A stretch of 64,000 bases of DNA from Lutibacter citreus. GTDB lineage: Bacteria; Bacteroidota; Bacteroidia; Flavobacteriales; Flavobacteriaceae. The notes beneath the pieces were generated by a model. That model worked only from the letters and a program-made list of their open reading frames with translations. It had not been told where the DNA came from and made no database searches. This document shows, piece after piece, positions 43,202-51,491 of the stretch. The position numbers and the translations under genes are program-made. The stretch lies in contig NZ_QEIH01000001.1 in the NCBI RefSeq assembly GCF_003260195.1, forward strand, positions 434,001 to 498,000, read 5' to 3'. Each line of letters opens with the position of its first letter. Position 1 is the first letter of the stretch.

Positions 43202-45622
43202 TTGAAAATTCAATTTCTAATATTTATTTCAGTATTTACCTGCCTTAACAGCTTCAGTAATTCGTTAAAAAAAGATGGTCCCATAAATTTATTAGGTAAA
43301 GTAAGTTACAAAAATGGTTCGCCAGTAGAATTGGCATTGATCTATATAAAAAAAATTAATAGAAGCACATACACTGATGAAAATGGAAATTTTATTATTT
43401 CTGACATTATTGCTGGAAAATATACGGTTTTAGTAAAACCTTTTGAAACAGAAGGGATTACTGTAAATGTAGATTTAAGTTTAAAATCTGACCATATAAC
43501 TATTGAATTAGATAAAAATGAAAGTATTGCTTTAAACACTATTACAGTAATAAGTAAATCTAAAGGTCAGCTTGTTAAAGAAAAGGGATTTACTGTTGGT
43601 ATTGTAAATACGCAAAAAATGGCAATTCAAAATTTACAAGCAACTGAGATATTAGGAAGAACAGCTGGTGTTAAAATTAGACAAACAGGAGGGTTAGGTT
43701 CTCACACACATTTTAATCTTAATGGTCTTACTGGTAGTTCAGTACGGATTTTTATTGATGGTATACCGCTTAGAAATTATGGAGAGTCATTTTCTCTATC
43801 TAGTATACCACCAGCAATGATTGAACGTATTGAAACTTATAAAGGTGTTCTGCCAGCTGAGTTAACCGAGGATGCTTTGGGTGGTGGGATTAACATTATC
43901 TTAAAAAAAAGTATTAATACACATTTAAGTGCAGCTTACTCATTTGGATCTTTTAATACTCATCAAATTAATGTTGACGCAGGATATAGAAATACTAAAA
44001 CAAATTTTAATGTAGACTTTTCAACTTTTCTTAATAGTACAGATAACAATTATAAGGTGTGGGGAGATAATGTTTATGTGGTTGATCCAAACTCAGGTAA
44101 GGTTAATTATGTAAGAGCTGAACGTTTTCATGATAATTATAAATCGAAAGGTATAAAAACCAACATTGGTTATTCTTCTAAGAGTTGGGCAGATGAAATT
44201 ACACTTGGTCTTATGATATCTGACATGGATAACGACATACAAACTGGACCTACTATGGATATTGTATATGGAAATAGAAGAAGTAAGCTTGACAGTAAAA
44301 TGGTTTCCTTAAAATACAGTAAAAAAGATATTTTAATTGATGGTCTCTCAGCTCAAATATTAACTTCTTTTTCACACACAAACCGTATGGTTATAGACAC
44401 CGTTCCGTATATGTATAATTGGTTGGGCAAAATAATAAGAGACAATGATGGAAATCCTATCAATTGGCAAAATAACGGAGGTGAAGCGGGAGAAGCCTCA
44501 TTGGCTAATAATAAAGAAACAAATATTGCTAACAGAACGGGGATATTTTATCAATTACATCCACGGCATAAAATAGGTATGCATTATTTTTTTAATAGAT
44601 TTACTAGAGATGTAGACGACACTATGCGTCCACAATCTGAAAGAGATTTAACGGACACACGTTACCTTACCAAACAAATTGCTAGTTTTTCTTATGAAAG
44701 TAACTTTTTTGATGAAAAACTAAAAACTAATATATTTTTTAAACATTACAAACAACATGTTAAACTCTCAGACCCTATACGAGAAGGAAACACTATTGCT
44801 TCTTTTGAATATGAAAGAGATATAAACCATAATGGTTATGGGGTGGCTATTTCTTATGCTATTTTACCTAAATTAACATTACAAACTTCAGCAGAAAAAG
44901 CATTGCGTATGCCTGGGGCTTCTGAATTATTAGGTAATACAAGTGAAGGTATACAGCCAACTTACGAACTTTTACCAGAAACAAGCAATAATTTTAATCT
45001 TGGTTTTTTACTGGGAACTTACGTACTAAACAGGCATAATTTTAATCTGGAAGCTAATTTTTTTATAAGAGATATTAGAGATATGATTACAAGAGGAATT
45101 AGCGGAAGTATATCAGACACTTATGGATATGAAAATTTAGGAAAAGTAAAAAGTACAGGTTTTGATGCTCAATTAAAATACCACTATAACAATCGTTTGT
45201 TTGTAACAACTAATTTTTCAAATTTTAATGCCCGCTATAATTTAAGATATGATGATTTTGGATCGGAATACATTTATTATAAAGATAGGTTAAGAAATGC
45301 ACCTTATTTAACTTCCAATACTTATATAGAATACAAGTTAGGTGATTTTATAAAAGAAAAATCCAAATTATCTATTAATTATAATTTTAGCTACACACAT
45401 CAATTTTTCAGAAACTGGGAAAGTTTGGCAAGTAGTGGGAAGGCATTTATCCCAACACAAGCATTACACGATATAGGTATTTCTTATACTGTTCCTAATA
45501 ATAAAACTACAATAAGTTTTAATGCGAAAAACATTACAAATGAACAGGTTTTCGACAACTGGGCAATGCAAAAACCAGGTAGAGCCTTTTACGTAAAATT
45601 AACATATAGACCAATATTTTAA
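43202..45622 (+). CDS. TonB-dependent receptor
   Basis: This is an outer-membrane active importer of 806 residues from the TTG at 43202. That start gives a clean signal peptide (KIQFLIFISVFTCLNSFSN), and a promoter element lies between it and the earlier ATG. A carboxypeptidase-like regulatory domain comes first (YTDENGNFIISDIIAGKYTV). The plug follows with ATEILGRTAGVKIRQTGG and GSSVRIFIDGIPLRNYG, then the barrel, ending RAFYVKLTYRPIF. It is followed 28 bases later by a DUF4374 lipoprotein gene, a pairing seen in siderophore or iron uptake loci, so that substrate class is inferred. Confidence 0.92.
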   Translation: MKIQFLIFISVFTCLNSFSNSLKKDGPINLLGKVSYKNGSPVELALIYIKKINRSTYTDENGNFIISDIIAGKYTVLVKPFETEGITVNVDLSLKSDHITIELDKNESIALNTITVISKSKGQLVKEKGFTVGIVNTQKMAIQNLQATEILGRTAGVKIRQTGGLGSHTHFNLNGLTGSSVRIFIDGIPLRNYGESFSLSSIPPAMIERIETYKGVLPAELTEDALGGGINIILKKSINTHLSAAYSFGSFNTHQINVDAGYRNTKTNFNVDFSTFLNSTDNNYKVWGDNVYVVDPNSGKVNYVRAERFHDNYKSKGIKTNIGYSSKSWADEITLGLMISDMDNDIQTGPTMDIVYGNRRSKLDSKMVSLKYSKKDILIDGLSAQILTSFSHTNRMVIDTVPYMYNWLGKIIRDNDGNPINWQNNGGEAGEASLANNKETNIANRTGIFYQLHPRHKIGMHYFFNRFTRDVDDTMRPQSERDLTDTRYLTKQIASFSYESNFFDEKLKTNIFFKHYKQHVKLSDPIREGNTIASFEYERDINHNGYGVAISYAILPKLTLQTSAEKALRMPGASELLGNTSEGIQPTYELLPETSNNFNLGFLLGTYVLNRHNFNLEANFFIRDIRDMITRGISGSISDTYGYENLGKVKSTGFDAQLKYHYNNRLFVTTNFSNFNARYNLRYDDFGSEYIYYKDRLRNAPYLTSNTYIEYKLGDFIKEKSKLSINYNFSYTHQFFRNWESLASSGKAFIPTQALHDIGISYTVPNNKTTISFNAKNITNEQVFDNWAMQKPGRAFYVKLTYRPIF

Positions 45623-45650
45623 ACTCAATTTAAATTTAATTATCAATATT

Positions 45651-46925
45651 ATGAAAACAAATCTATTATCAATTAGTAAAACATTGTTATTATCAGCAAC
45701 TATGGTTGGGGCATTGTTTACGAGTTGCGACTCTGACGATACAGATCAAGAAGAAGTATTTCCAAAAGGAAGTCAAGAATTTTACAATGTAGCTTTTGGA
45801 GTTAGTTCTGAGGGAAACTCAGGTACTTATGCGCAAGCATTTACAGATTTATCAAGCGGAAATATTTCTTTTAAAGGGAAAGGTTTTGAGGTGCCATCTG
45901 TACGTACTGCAAGAATATACGGTTCGCCTTCAGGGAAGTACTTGTACAATCTTAGTTATGGAGGAGGTATGCTTTATAAATATGAAATAAAAGGAGCTTC
46001 TAATTATGTTCAGCTAGAAGAAACAAATGTTCAAATTGCAATGGGTACGGCTTACCCAAGATGGAAAGTGCTCAATGGAGATGATGGCCTTGTACATACC
46101 GTAAATACCGAGAATATTTACGAAAAAGATGTGTATTCTTATACTGATGCAACAGCCGTTTTACAGCGTATTGTATTATCTGATTTATCTTTAGCTGAAA
46201 ATTCTGAGCTTATTTTACCAAGAACAGAAGATGGTTTACATATTTGGCGTATAGATAACCCAACTATTCAAGGAGGTAAAGCATATTATGGAGTTGCTAA
46301 ACGAGGTTACGACCCAAATACTGATGAAAATATAAATACAAGTGACTATAAAGCTACAACATTGGTTGTAGATTATCCTTCTTTACAAAATCCAATATTG
46401 TTAGAATCTGAAATAGCTAAAGGTTCAACTTATGGTTATCGAGCGCCTGTTTACCATACAGATGAATTGGGAGATATTTACCATTTAACTGCAGAGCCTG
46501 CTAAAATAATTAAAATTGAAGGAGGGGCATATGATAATTCTTATGAATTAGATTTGTCAACTGCATTAGGTATGTCTCAAGTTGGTGCAAATGGATGGTT
46601 TTATGTTGGTAATGGGATTGGGTACGTTCCCTTTTATGATGCTTCTGTTGGAAGTGGTAATGATACTGCTACACCTTGGGGAGTTGCAAGAGTAGATTTA
46701 TATAGTAAAACGGTTGTTAAATTGAATTTACCAAATAACCTTTGGATGTGGTACTACCAATCTGGGGTTTTAGGGAAAGATGGAAATTTCTATATGACTA
46801 TTGCGCCTCTAGGAGAAAAAGGAAATATTTATATGTTTGATCCTAAAAGTACATTACCTGATGGTTTTACAAAAGGAGCAGAACTTGATAGCGGTGCCGA
46901 CTCTTTTTACATAGGAATCTATTAA
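45651..46925 (+). CDS. DUF4374 family lipoprotein
   Basis: The 424-residue protein has a lipoprotein signal with C26 (LFTSCDSD) and a beta-propeller-like body rich in aromatic and glycine turns (YGSPSGKYLYNLSYGGG, WGVARVDLYSKTVVKL). It matches the DUF4374 family, which occurs beside TonB receptors and PepSY proteins in iron-related loci of Bacteroidota. It probably sits on the outer membrane and assists the receptor next to it. No PepSY gene is present here. Confidence 0.85.
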   Translation: MKTNLLSISKTLLLSATMVGALFTSCDSDDTDQEEVFPKGSQEFYNVAFGVSSEGNSGTYAQAFTDLSSGNISFKGKGFEVPSVRTARIYGSPSGKYLYNLSYGGGMLYKYEIKGASNYVQLEETNVQIAMGTAYPRWKVLNGDDGLVHTVNTENIYEKDVYSYTDATAVLQRIVLSDLSLAENSELILPRTEDGLHIWRIDNPTIQGGKAYYGVAKRGYDPNTDENINTSDYKATTLVVDYPSLQNPILLESEIAKGSTYGYRAPVYHTDELGDIYHLTAEPAKIIKIEGGAYDNSYELDLSTALGMSQVGANGWFYVGNGIGYVPFYDASVGSGNDTATPWGVARVDLYSKTVVKLNLPNNLWMWYYQSGVLGKDGNFYMTIAPLGEKGNIYMFDPKSTLPDGFTKGAELDSGADSFYIGIY

Positions 46926-46936
46926 TCTATATTTTA

Positions 46937-46961
46937 GGCCCAATTATTAATTAGTTGGGCC
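46937..46961 (+). terminator. Probable terminator of the TonB-DUF4374 pair
   Basis: GGCCCAA pairs perfectly with TTGGGCC across an 11-base loop, 12 bases after the stop codon. No T-run follows directly, but the tRNA terminator hairpin comes 20 bases later and has T-runs on both strands. Confidence 0.6.
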
Positions 46962-46974
46962 AAGATTAAAAATA

Positions 46975-47008
46975 AAAAACCTTGATAAATTTTATCAAGG
47001 TTTTTTTA
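46975..47008 (-). terminator. Terminator of tRNA-Pro (bidirectional)
   Basis: AAAAAACCTTGATAAA / TTTATCAAGGTTTTTT forms a long stem with almost no loop, eight bases past the tRNA-Pro 3' end. The minus-strand direction ends the tRNA transcript. Confidence 0.85.
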
Positions 47009-47013
47009 ATCTC
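46981..47013. repeat. Right copy of the 33-bp direct repeat
   Basis: This is the partner of 42868-42900, 31 of 33 bases identical, 4113 bp apart. It ends three bases from the tRNA-Pro 3' end, a place where integrating elements often leave att repeats. Confidence 0.75.
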
Positions 47014-47015
47014 AG

Positions 47016-47090
47016 TCGGGGTGGCAGGATTCGAACCTGCGGCCTCCACGTCCCAAACGTGGCGCGATAACCGGGCTACGCTACACCCCG
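47016..47090 (-). tRNA. tRNA-Pro (anticodon UGG)
   Basis: The 75-nt cloverleaf on the minus strand has acceptor arms CGGGGTG and CACCCCG, a D arm with AGCCCGGTTA, and an anticodon arm CCACG-TTTGGGA-CGTGG that puts TGG at the anticodon. The T arm is GCAGG-TTCGAAT-CCTGC. CCA is not encoded. Confidence 0.97.
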
Positions 47091-47142
47091 AATAATTTCG
47101 GACTGCAAAGATACTACTATAAATAGATTTTGCAAGGAAAAC

Positions 47143-47469
47143 TTAAAAAATAAGTTCATATAATCTTTTTATGGCTTCTTCTAGTTCAAATAAACCAATA
47201 TTTCTACTTTTTCTAATGTATTCTTTTCCTTCAATAAAAACTAATATTGTTGGTTCTACAAAAGCGTTGTATTTGGCTGATATTTCGGGAGATAAGTTTA
47301 TATCTACGTTATAATATTCGATTTTTGGAAATTTATCTTTTATTAATTTTTTCACTTTTGGCTCAAGAGCCTCTCCAACACTGCAAGAAATAGTATTAAA
47401 ATACAATAAGACAAAGTTTGTATTCAAAATAAATTTTTCTATTTCTTCAATGGAATTATATTTTTGCAT
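47143..47469 (-). CDS. Thioredoxin-fold protein with a single active-site cysteine
   Basis: The 108-residue cytoplasmic protein has a thioredoxin-like fold: a strand VLLYFNT, then SCSVGEALEPKVKKL at the active-site place, then EYYNVDIN and EPTILVFIEGKEY with the cis-proline region. The usual CxxC is replaced by CSVG, so only one cysteine (C29) remains. It diverges from trxB, thioredoxin reductase, which may or may not act on it. It is too short for anything but a single thioredoxin domain. Confidence 0.85.
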   Translation of the reverse strand: MQKYNSIEEIEKFILNTNFVLLYFNTISCSVGEALEPKVKKLIKDKFPKIEYYNVDINLSPEISAKYNAFVEPTILVFIEGKEYIRKSRNIGLFELEEAIKRLYELIF

Positions 47470-47605
47470 TTTAATGTTAATGAAAGTTGATTTTAATATT
47501 TTTTAAATATAAGGGTTTTTAGAAAATATTTCGTCTTATTAATTGAAGTTATACCATCATTATTAAAAATTATGAACAAAATGGTTCAAGTTTGATAAAT
47601 TGATA

Positions 47606-47613
47606 TAAATTTG
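47606..47613 (+). promoter_or_regulatory. Candidate promoter -7 element of trxB
   Basis: TAAATTTG matches TAnnTTTG and is 29 bases before the trxB ATG. Confidence 0.5.
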
Positions 47614-47641
47614 TTTCACAAAAAATTAAAATGAATTAATT

Positions 47642-48589
47642 ATGTCTGATACAATTGAAAGAATAAAATGTTTAATAATTGGTTCTGGTCCAGCAGGTTA
47701 TACTGCTGCTATTTATGCTGCGCGTGCAGATTTAAATCCTGTTATGTACACCGGTATGCAAATGGGGGGGCAATTAACAACAACAACTGAAGTGGATAAT
47801 TTTCCTGGTTACCCAAATGGAACTGATGGAACTGCAATGATGGAAGACTTAAAAAATCAGGCAGAACGTTTTGGAACTGAAGTTAGATTTGGTTTAGTTA
47901 CAGCTGTTAATTTTAGCGATAAAGTTGGTGGTATTCATAAAGTTACTGTTGATGAAAACAAACAGATTGAAGCGGAATCAGTAATTATTTCTACAGGAGC
48001 TACTGCAAAGTATTTAGGATTAGAAAGTGAACAACGTTTAATAGGTGGTGGGGTTTCTGCTTGCGCTACTTGTGATGGATTCTTTTATAGAAAACAAGAT
48101 GTTGTAGTTGTAGGAGCTGGAGATACAGCTGCTGAAGAAGCAACATATTTATCTAATATTTGTAATAAAGTTACTCTTTTAGTTAGAAAAGATTATATGA
48201 GAGCTTCAAAGGCAATGCAACATAGAGTTGATAAAACGCCTAATTTAGAAGTTAAATATAATACAGAAATTGATGAAGTATTAGGAGAAAGCGTTGTTGA
48301 AGGAGTTCGTGTTTTTAATAATATTTCAAATGAAAAAGAAGTGATAGATGTAGCAGGTGTCTTTATTGCTATTGGTCATAAGCCTAATACAGAAATATTT
48401 AAAGGAATTTTAGATATGGATGAGACTGGTTATTTACAAACAAAAGGTAAATCTACTAAAACAAATTTACCAGGTGTCTTTGCGGCTGGAGACGTACAAG
48501 ATAAAGAATATAGACAAGCTGTAACTGCTGCAGGAACAGGATGTATGGCAGCTCTAGATGCTGAAAGATATTTAGGGGCTTTGGATTAA
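47642..48589 (+). CDS. trxB: Thioredoxin-disulfide reductase
   Basis: This FAD enzyme passes electrons from NADPH to thioredoxin. The 315-residue protein has the FAD loop GSGPAGYTAA (14-23), the redox-active CATC at 141-144, the NADPH loop GAGDTAAEEA and the C-terminal FAD segment FAAGDVQD. It has the usual length and domain order for low-molecular-weight TrxB. It stands alone, followed by a MITE-like repeat in place of a standard terminator. Confidence 0.97.
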   Translation: MSDTIERIKCLIIGSGPAGYTAAIYAARADLNPVMYTGMQMGGQLTTTTEVDNFPGYPNGTDGTAMMEDLKNQAERFGTEVRFGLVTAVNFSDKVGGIHKVTVDENKQIEAESVIISTGATAKYLGLESEQRLIGGGVSACATCDGFFYRKQDVVVVGAGDTAAEEATYLSNICNKVTLLVRKDYMRASKAMQHRVDKTPNLEVKYNTEIDEVLGESVVEGVRVFNNISNEKEVIDVAGVFIAIGHKPNTEIFKGILDMDETGYLQTKGKSTKTNLPGVFAAGDVQDKEYRQAVTAAGTGCMAALDAERYLGALD

Positions 48590-48611
48590 AAATTCTTGGT
48601 TATTATTTTAA

Positions 48612-48742
48612 AAGGCTGTCTAAAAAGTAGTTAAGTTATTTGTTCTGAGTTTATTATAGAATCTCATTATACTGATAATTAAACAGTATTAGGTTCTGAA
48701 ACAAGTAAAGATTAAAGATAATTTCATTTTTTAGACAGCCTT
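48612..48742. mobile_element. MITE-like element with 15-bp terminal inverted repeats
   Basis: AAGGCTGTCTAAAAA at 48612-48626 is matched by its exact reverse complement at 48728-48742. The 131-bp unit has no coding capacity and contains nested stems (ATACTG/CAGTAT at 48669-48689). The end sequence resembles termini I associate with insertion sequences in Bacteroidota. A clear target duplication was not found. It could alternatively be a long transcription-ending hairpin of trxB. Confidence 0.6.
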
Positions 48743-48822
48743 CTTTTCGTTTATTATATTTTTTTTCTTCAATCGTTTTCGTGATTACTGTAAATATTTT
48801 ATTCTTAGTCTGAAATACTGAG

Positions 48823-48830
48823 TAATTTTG
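48823..48830 (+). promoter_or_regulatory. Candidate promoter -7 element of the AAE transporter gene
   Basis: TAATTTTG matches TAnnTTTG and is 19 bases before the ATG at 48850. Confidence 0.5.
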
Positions 48831-48849
48831 CATATCAAAAAACAGAAGT

Positions 48850-50433
48850 ATGAATTTATTGTCCAACAGTTATTTTGCATTGTTCTTAATTATTTTAATA
48901 GGTTTTATTATTGGTCGAATTAAAATAAAAGGTATTTCATTAGATGTCTCTGCTGTTATTTTTGTAGCATTAGTATTTGGGCATTTTGGAGTAGTAATTC
49001 CAAAAGACTTTCAATATTTAGGTTTGGTATTGTTTATTTTTACGATAGGAATACAAGCCGGACCAAGTTTTTTTGAATCATTTAAGAAAAATGGAAGAGA
49101 ATTAGCTCTGTTAGCAACTGTGCTTATTTCAAGTGCAGGTTTAATTACTTTTTGCGTTTTTTACTTTTTAGGTATTGATAAAAACTTGTGTATTGGTTTG
49201 TTAAATGGATCTTTAACAAGTACACCAGGTTTAGCAGCTGCAATTGATGCAACAGGATCTCCTTTAGCTTCAATTGGTTATGGTATTGGTTATCCATTTG
49301 GTGTTATTGGTGTTATTCTTTTTGTTAGTTTTTTACCTAAAATACTTCGTATAGATCTTAAAAAAGAAGAAGATATTTATAAAAAAGAAGTTCTTACGGG
49401 ATTTCCAGAAATTACAAGAAAATATTTTATTGTTGAAAATGAAAGTGTTATTGGTAAAACTTTAGGAGAATTAAATATCCGATTTATGACCAAAGCAGTG
49501 ATTTCTAGAATCATGCACAATAATGTTGTTATTGTACCAGAGCCAAAAGTAGTTTTTCATAAAGGAGATATAATAAAAGCTGTAGGTACTAATGATGCTT
49601 TAGAGCGAGTTAAATTATTAATTGGTGGTGAAACAGATCAAGAAATACCATCTGATAATAATTTTGATATTAGATCTGTATTAGTTACTAATAAAGATGT
49701 AGTTAAGAAAACATTAGGGCAACTAAATATTTTAGAAACCTATCGTGCTACTATTACTAGAATTCGTCGTTCAGGTATAAACATTTCTCCAAGTCCATCT
49801 ACTAAATTGCAATTTGGGGATAAATTAATTGTAGTATGTCATAAAGATACTATGAAACACGTAAGTCGTATTTTTGGTGATGATACAAGTAAGCTATCAA
49901 ATACCGATTTTATGCCTATTGCAGCTGGAATTTTGTTGGGAATTTTAGTAGGGAAGTTGAGTATTAATTTTAGTTCATTTTCGTTTAGTTTAGGTTTAAC
50001 AGGTGGTATTTTATTAGTGGCTCTTGTGTTAGGTAGAACTGGTAAAACAGGACCAATTATGTGGACTATGACGGGTGCAGCGAATCAATTATTAAGACAA
50101 TTTGGATTATTGTTTTTCCTTGCTGCTGTTGGTACAAGTGCAGGATCTAGTCTTGTTGAAACTTTCTTAGAATATGGTGTTGAGTTATTTGTTTACGGTA
50201 TTGCAATTACATTAATACCAATGATTATTACCACTATAATTGCCATTTATGTTTTAAAAATAAACATACTTACAATTTTAGGTACTTTAACAGGAAGTAT
50301 GACAAGTACTCCAGGTTTAGCAGCAATTGATAATTTAGTTGATACAGATGCGCCTGCGGTAGCCTATGCAACTGTTTATCCAATTGCAATGGTGCTGTTA
50401 ATTATTGTTGTTCAAATTTTAAGTTTAGTTTAA
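48850..50433 (+). CDS. AAE-family (YidE/YbjL/AspT-like) transporter
   Basis: The 527-residue membrane protein has two homologous membrane halves (about 5-170 and 355-525), each ending in a similar segment: NGSLTSTPGLAAA and TGSMTSTPGLAAI. Two TrkA-C-type domains lie between them (about 175-255 and 262-340). This is the layout of the aspartate:alanine exchanger family. The substrate is unknown; the Asp-Ala antiporter is only the best-studied member. It converges on the GIN-domain gene. Confidence 0.9.
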   Translation: MNLLSNSYFALFLIILIGFIIGRIKIKGISLDVSAVIFVALVFGHFGVVIPKDFQYLGLVLFIFTIGIQAGPSFFESFKKNGRELALLATVLISSAGLITFCVFYFLGIDKNLCIGLLNGSLTSTPGLAAAIDATGSPLASIGYGIGYPFGVIGVILFVSFLPKILRIDLKKEEDIYKKEVLTGFPEITRKYFIVENESVIGKTLGELNIRFMTKAVISRIMHNNVVIVPEPKVVFHKGDIIKAVGTNDALERVKLLIGGETDQEIPSDNNFDIRSVLVTNKDVVKKTLGQLNILETYRATITRIRRSGINISPSPSTKLQFGDKLIVVCHKDTMKHVSRIFGDDTSKLSNTDFMPIAAGILLGILVGKLSINFSSFSFSLGLTGGILLVALVLGRTGKTGPIMWTMTGAANQLLRQFGLLFFLAAVGTSAGSSLVETFLEYGVELFVYGIAITLIPMIITTIIAIYVLKINILTILGTLTGSMTSTPGLAAIDNLVDTDAPAVAYATVYPIAMVLLIIVVQILSLV

Positions 50434-50439
50434 TTGTAA

Positions 50440-51267
50440 CTATTTCTTGTATAAAGTTGCTTTGTCAAAAAACTCAGTTAATTTTATTATAGGAGTACCA
50501 TATAAATAAACTGCCGAAGAATTTTTCGCAAATATTTCTATCGTTTTTTGGCTGTTAATATATGCATTTGAAGAGTTTGTTGCATTTAATATTGCAGTTT
50601 TGGCTTTGTAATCTTTTCCCTTAAAAGTACTGTTATCAAGGGTTTCAATTTCTAAATTATTTGTTGAGCCAGAAATGTTTAAAGAAGATCTATCCATTAA
50701 ATTAATTTGAGTTTCACTAGCTTCAATAGTTCCTTTTATTTCAGATGATTCTTCTGCTAATATTGAAATGGAATTTGTAGATATTTCAAGGTCTAAATCG
50801 CTGTTTTTCTTGCTGTTAATCTTAACTTGCTTAGAGTTTAATTTTAAATCAACATCAGAGTTGTCAAATGCATTTATAGAAAGGGTGTCTATTAGTATTG
50901 AAATTTTTGATTTTATATTTGAGTTGTTATAGCTATCTATGCCTCTTAATTTTTCATTTACACCTATATAAACAATTAGTTCTTTTTTTCTAACTATTTT
51001 ATTATTCAATTTAATAGAAAGTGTTCCATTAATTACTTCAGTTATAACACTGCTTTGTAAGTTTGAATCTGTTTCAACACTAACTGATTGCTTTTCTTTA
51101 AAAACTAATTCAACATCAAGATCATCAATAACTTCAATTTTGTTAAAATCCGAAATATCTCTATTTTCAGTTTTTACTTCCTTATTTCCTTTTAATTTTT
51201 CCTGAGAATTAATATTTACAATTATTAATAATGTAAATATTAATGCGATTTTATGTGAATTTTTCAT
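50440..51267 (-). CDS. Exported GIN-domain (DUF2807) beta-helix protein
   Basis: The 275-residue protein has a signal peptide ending near NINSQ (residue 22). A DUF2807-type head domain begins at DISDFNKIEVIDDLDVELVF, and the rest repeats short strands with N/D/S-rich turns, as in a beta-helix. The family is common in Bacteroidota surface or periplasmic proteins and has no assigned activity. It diverges from the trp operon. Confidence 0.85.
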   Translation of the reverse strand: MKNSHKIALIFTLLIIVNINSQEKLKGNKEVKTENRDISDFNKIEVIDDLDVELVFKEKQSVSVETDSNLQSSVITEVINGTLSIKLNNKIVRKKELIVYIGVNEKLRGIDSYNNSNIKSKISILIDTLSINAFDNSDVDLKLNSKQVKINSKKNSDLDLEISTNSISILAEESSEIKGTIEASETQINLMDRSSLNISGSTNNLEIETLDNSTFKGKDYKAKTAILNATNSSNAYINSQKTIEIFAKNSSAVYLYGTPIIKLTEFFDKATLYKK

Positions 51268-51312
51268 AAATGTGTTTTTTCAAATTTAATAAATTAATTT
51301 CTTAATGAATAG

Positions 51313-51343
51313 TTTGCTTATTTAAAAATGAATGCTAAATTTG
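51313..51343 (+). promoter_or_regulatory. trp operon promoter
   Basis: TTTG at 51313-51316 and TAAATTTG at 51336-51343 are separated by 19 bases, a full match to the Bacteroidota -33/-7 pair. It is the most complete promoter seen in this window and lies just ahead of the Trp-rich leader. Confidence 0.8.
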
Positions 51344-51351
51344 TGCCAAGA

Positions 51352-51405
51352 ATGATGAATAACAGTTTAAATATGATTTGGTGGTGGAACTCTCTTATTA
51401 AATAA
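51352..51405 (+). CDS. trpL: trp leader peptide with three consecutive tryptophans
   Basis: The short frame encodes MMNNSLNMIWWWNSLIK. Starts at 51352, 51355 or 51373 are possible, and the last gives MIWWWNSLIK and leaves a more usual leader after the promoter. Three Trp codons in a row act as the sensor of charged tRNA-Trp. GCGAGA right after the stop (51406-51411) can pair with TCTCGC (51458-51463) in the terminator, giving the antiterminator when ribosomes stall at the Trp codons. Confidence 0.85.
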   Translation: MMNNSLNMIWWWNSLIK

Positions 51406-51444
51406 GCGAGAAGCATCCATTATATTTAAAAAATAATATATAAC

Positions 51445-51479
51445 AAAAAAGGACTTATCTCGCGATAAGTCCTTTTTTT
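51445..51479 (+). terminator. trp attenuator (terminator)
   Basis: AAAAAAGGACTTATC pairs with GATAAGTCCTTTTTT across TCGC, 12 bases before the trpE start. Its 5' arm and loop hold TCTCGC, the partner of the antiterminator segment after trpL. Confidence 0.93.
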
Positions 51480-51491
51480 ATTTCAACTAAA

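Noticed and set aside
48654..48866. Minus-strand ORF over the trxB-transporter gap
   Set aside because: It runs through the MITE-like element and the promoter of the next gene and has no recognisable similarity.
51313..51491. T-box or TRAP-type trp leader
   Set aside because: There is no T-box sequence and no row of GAG/UAG triplets. The WWW peptide and competing stems explain the leader.
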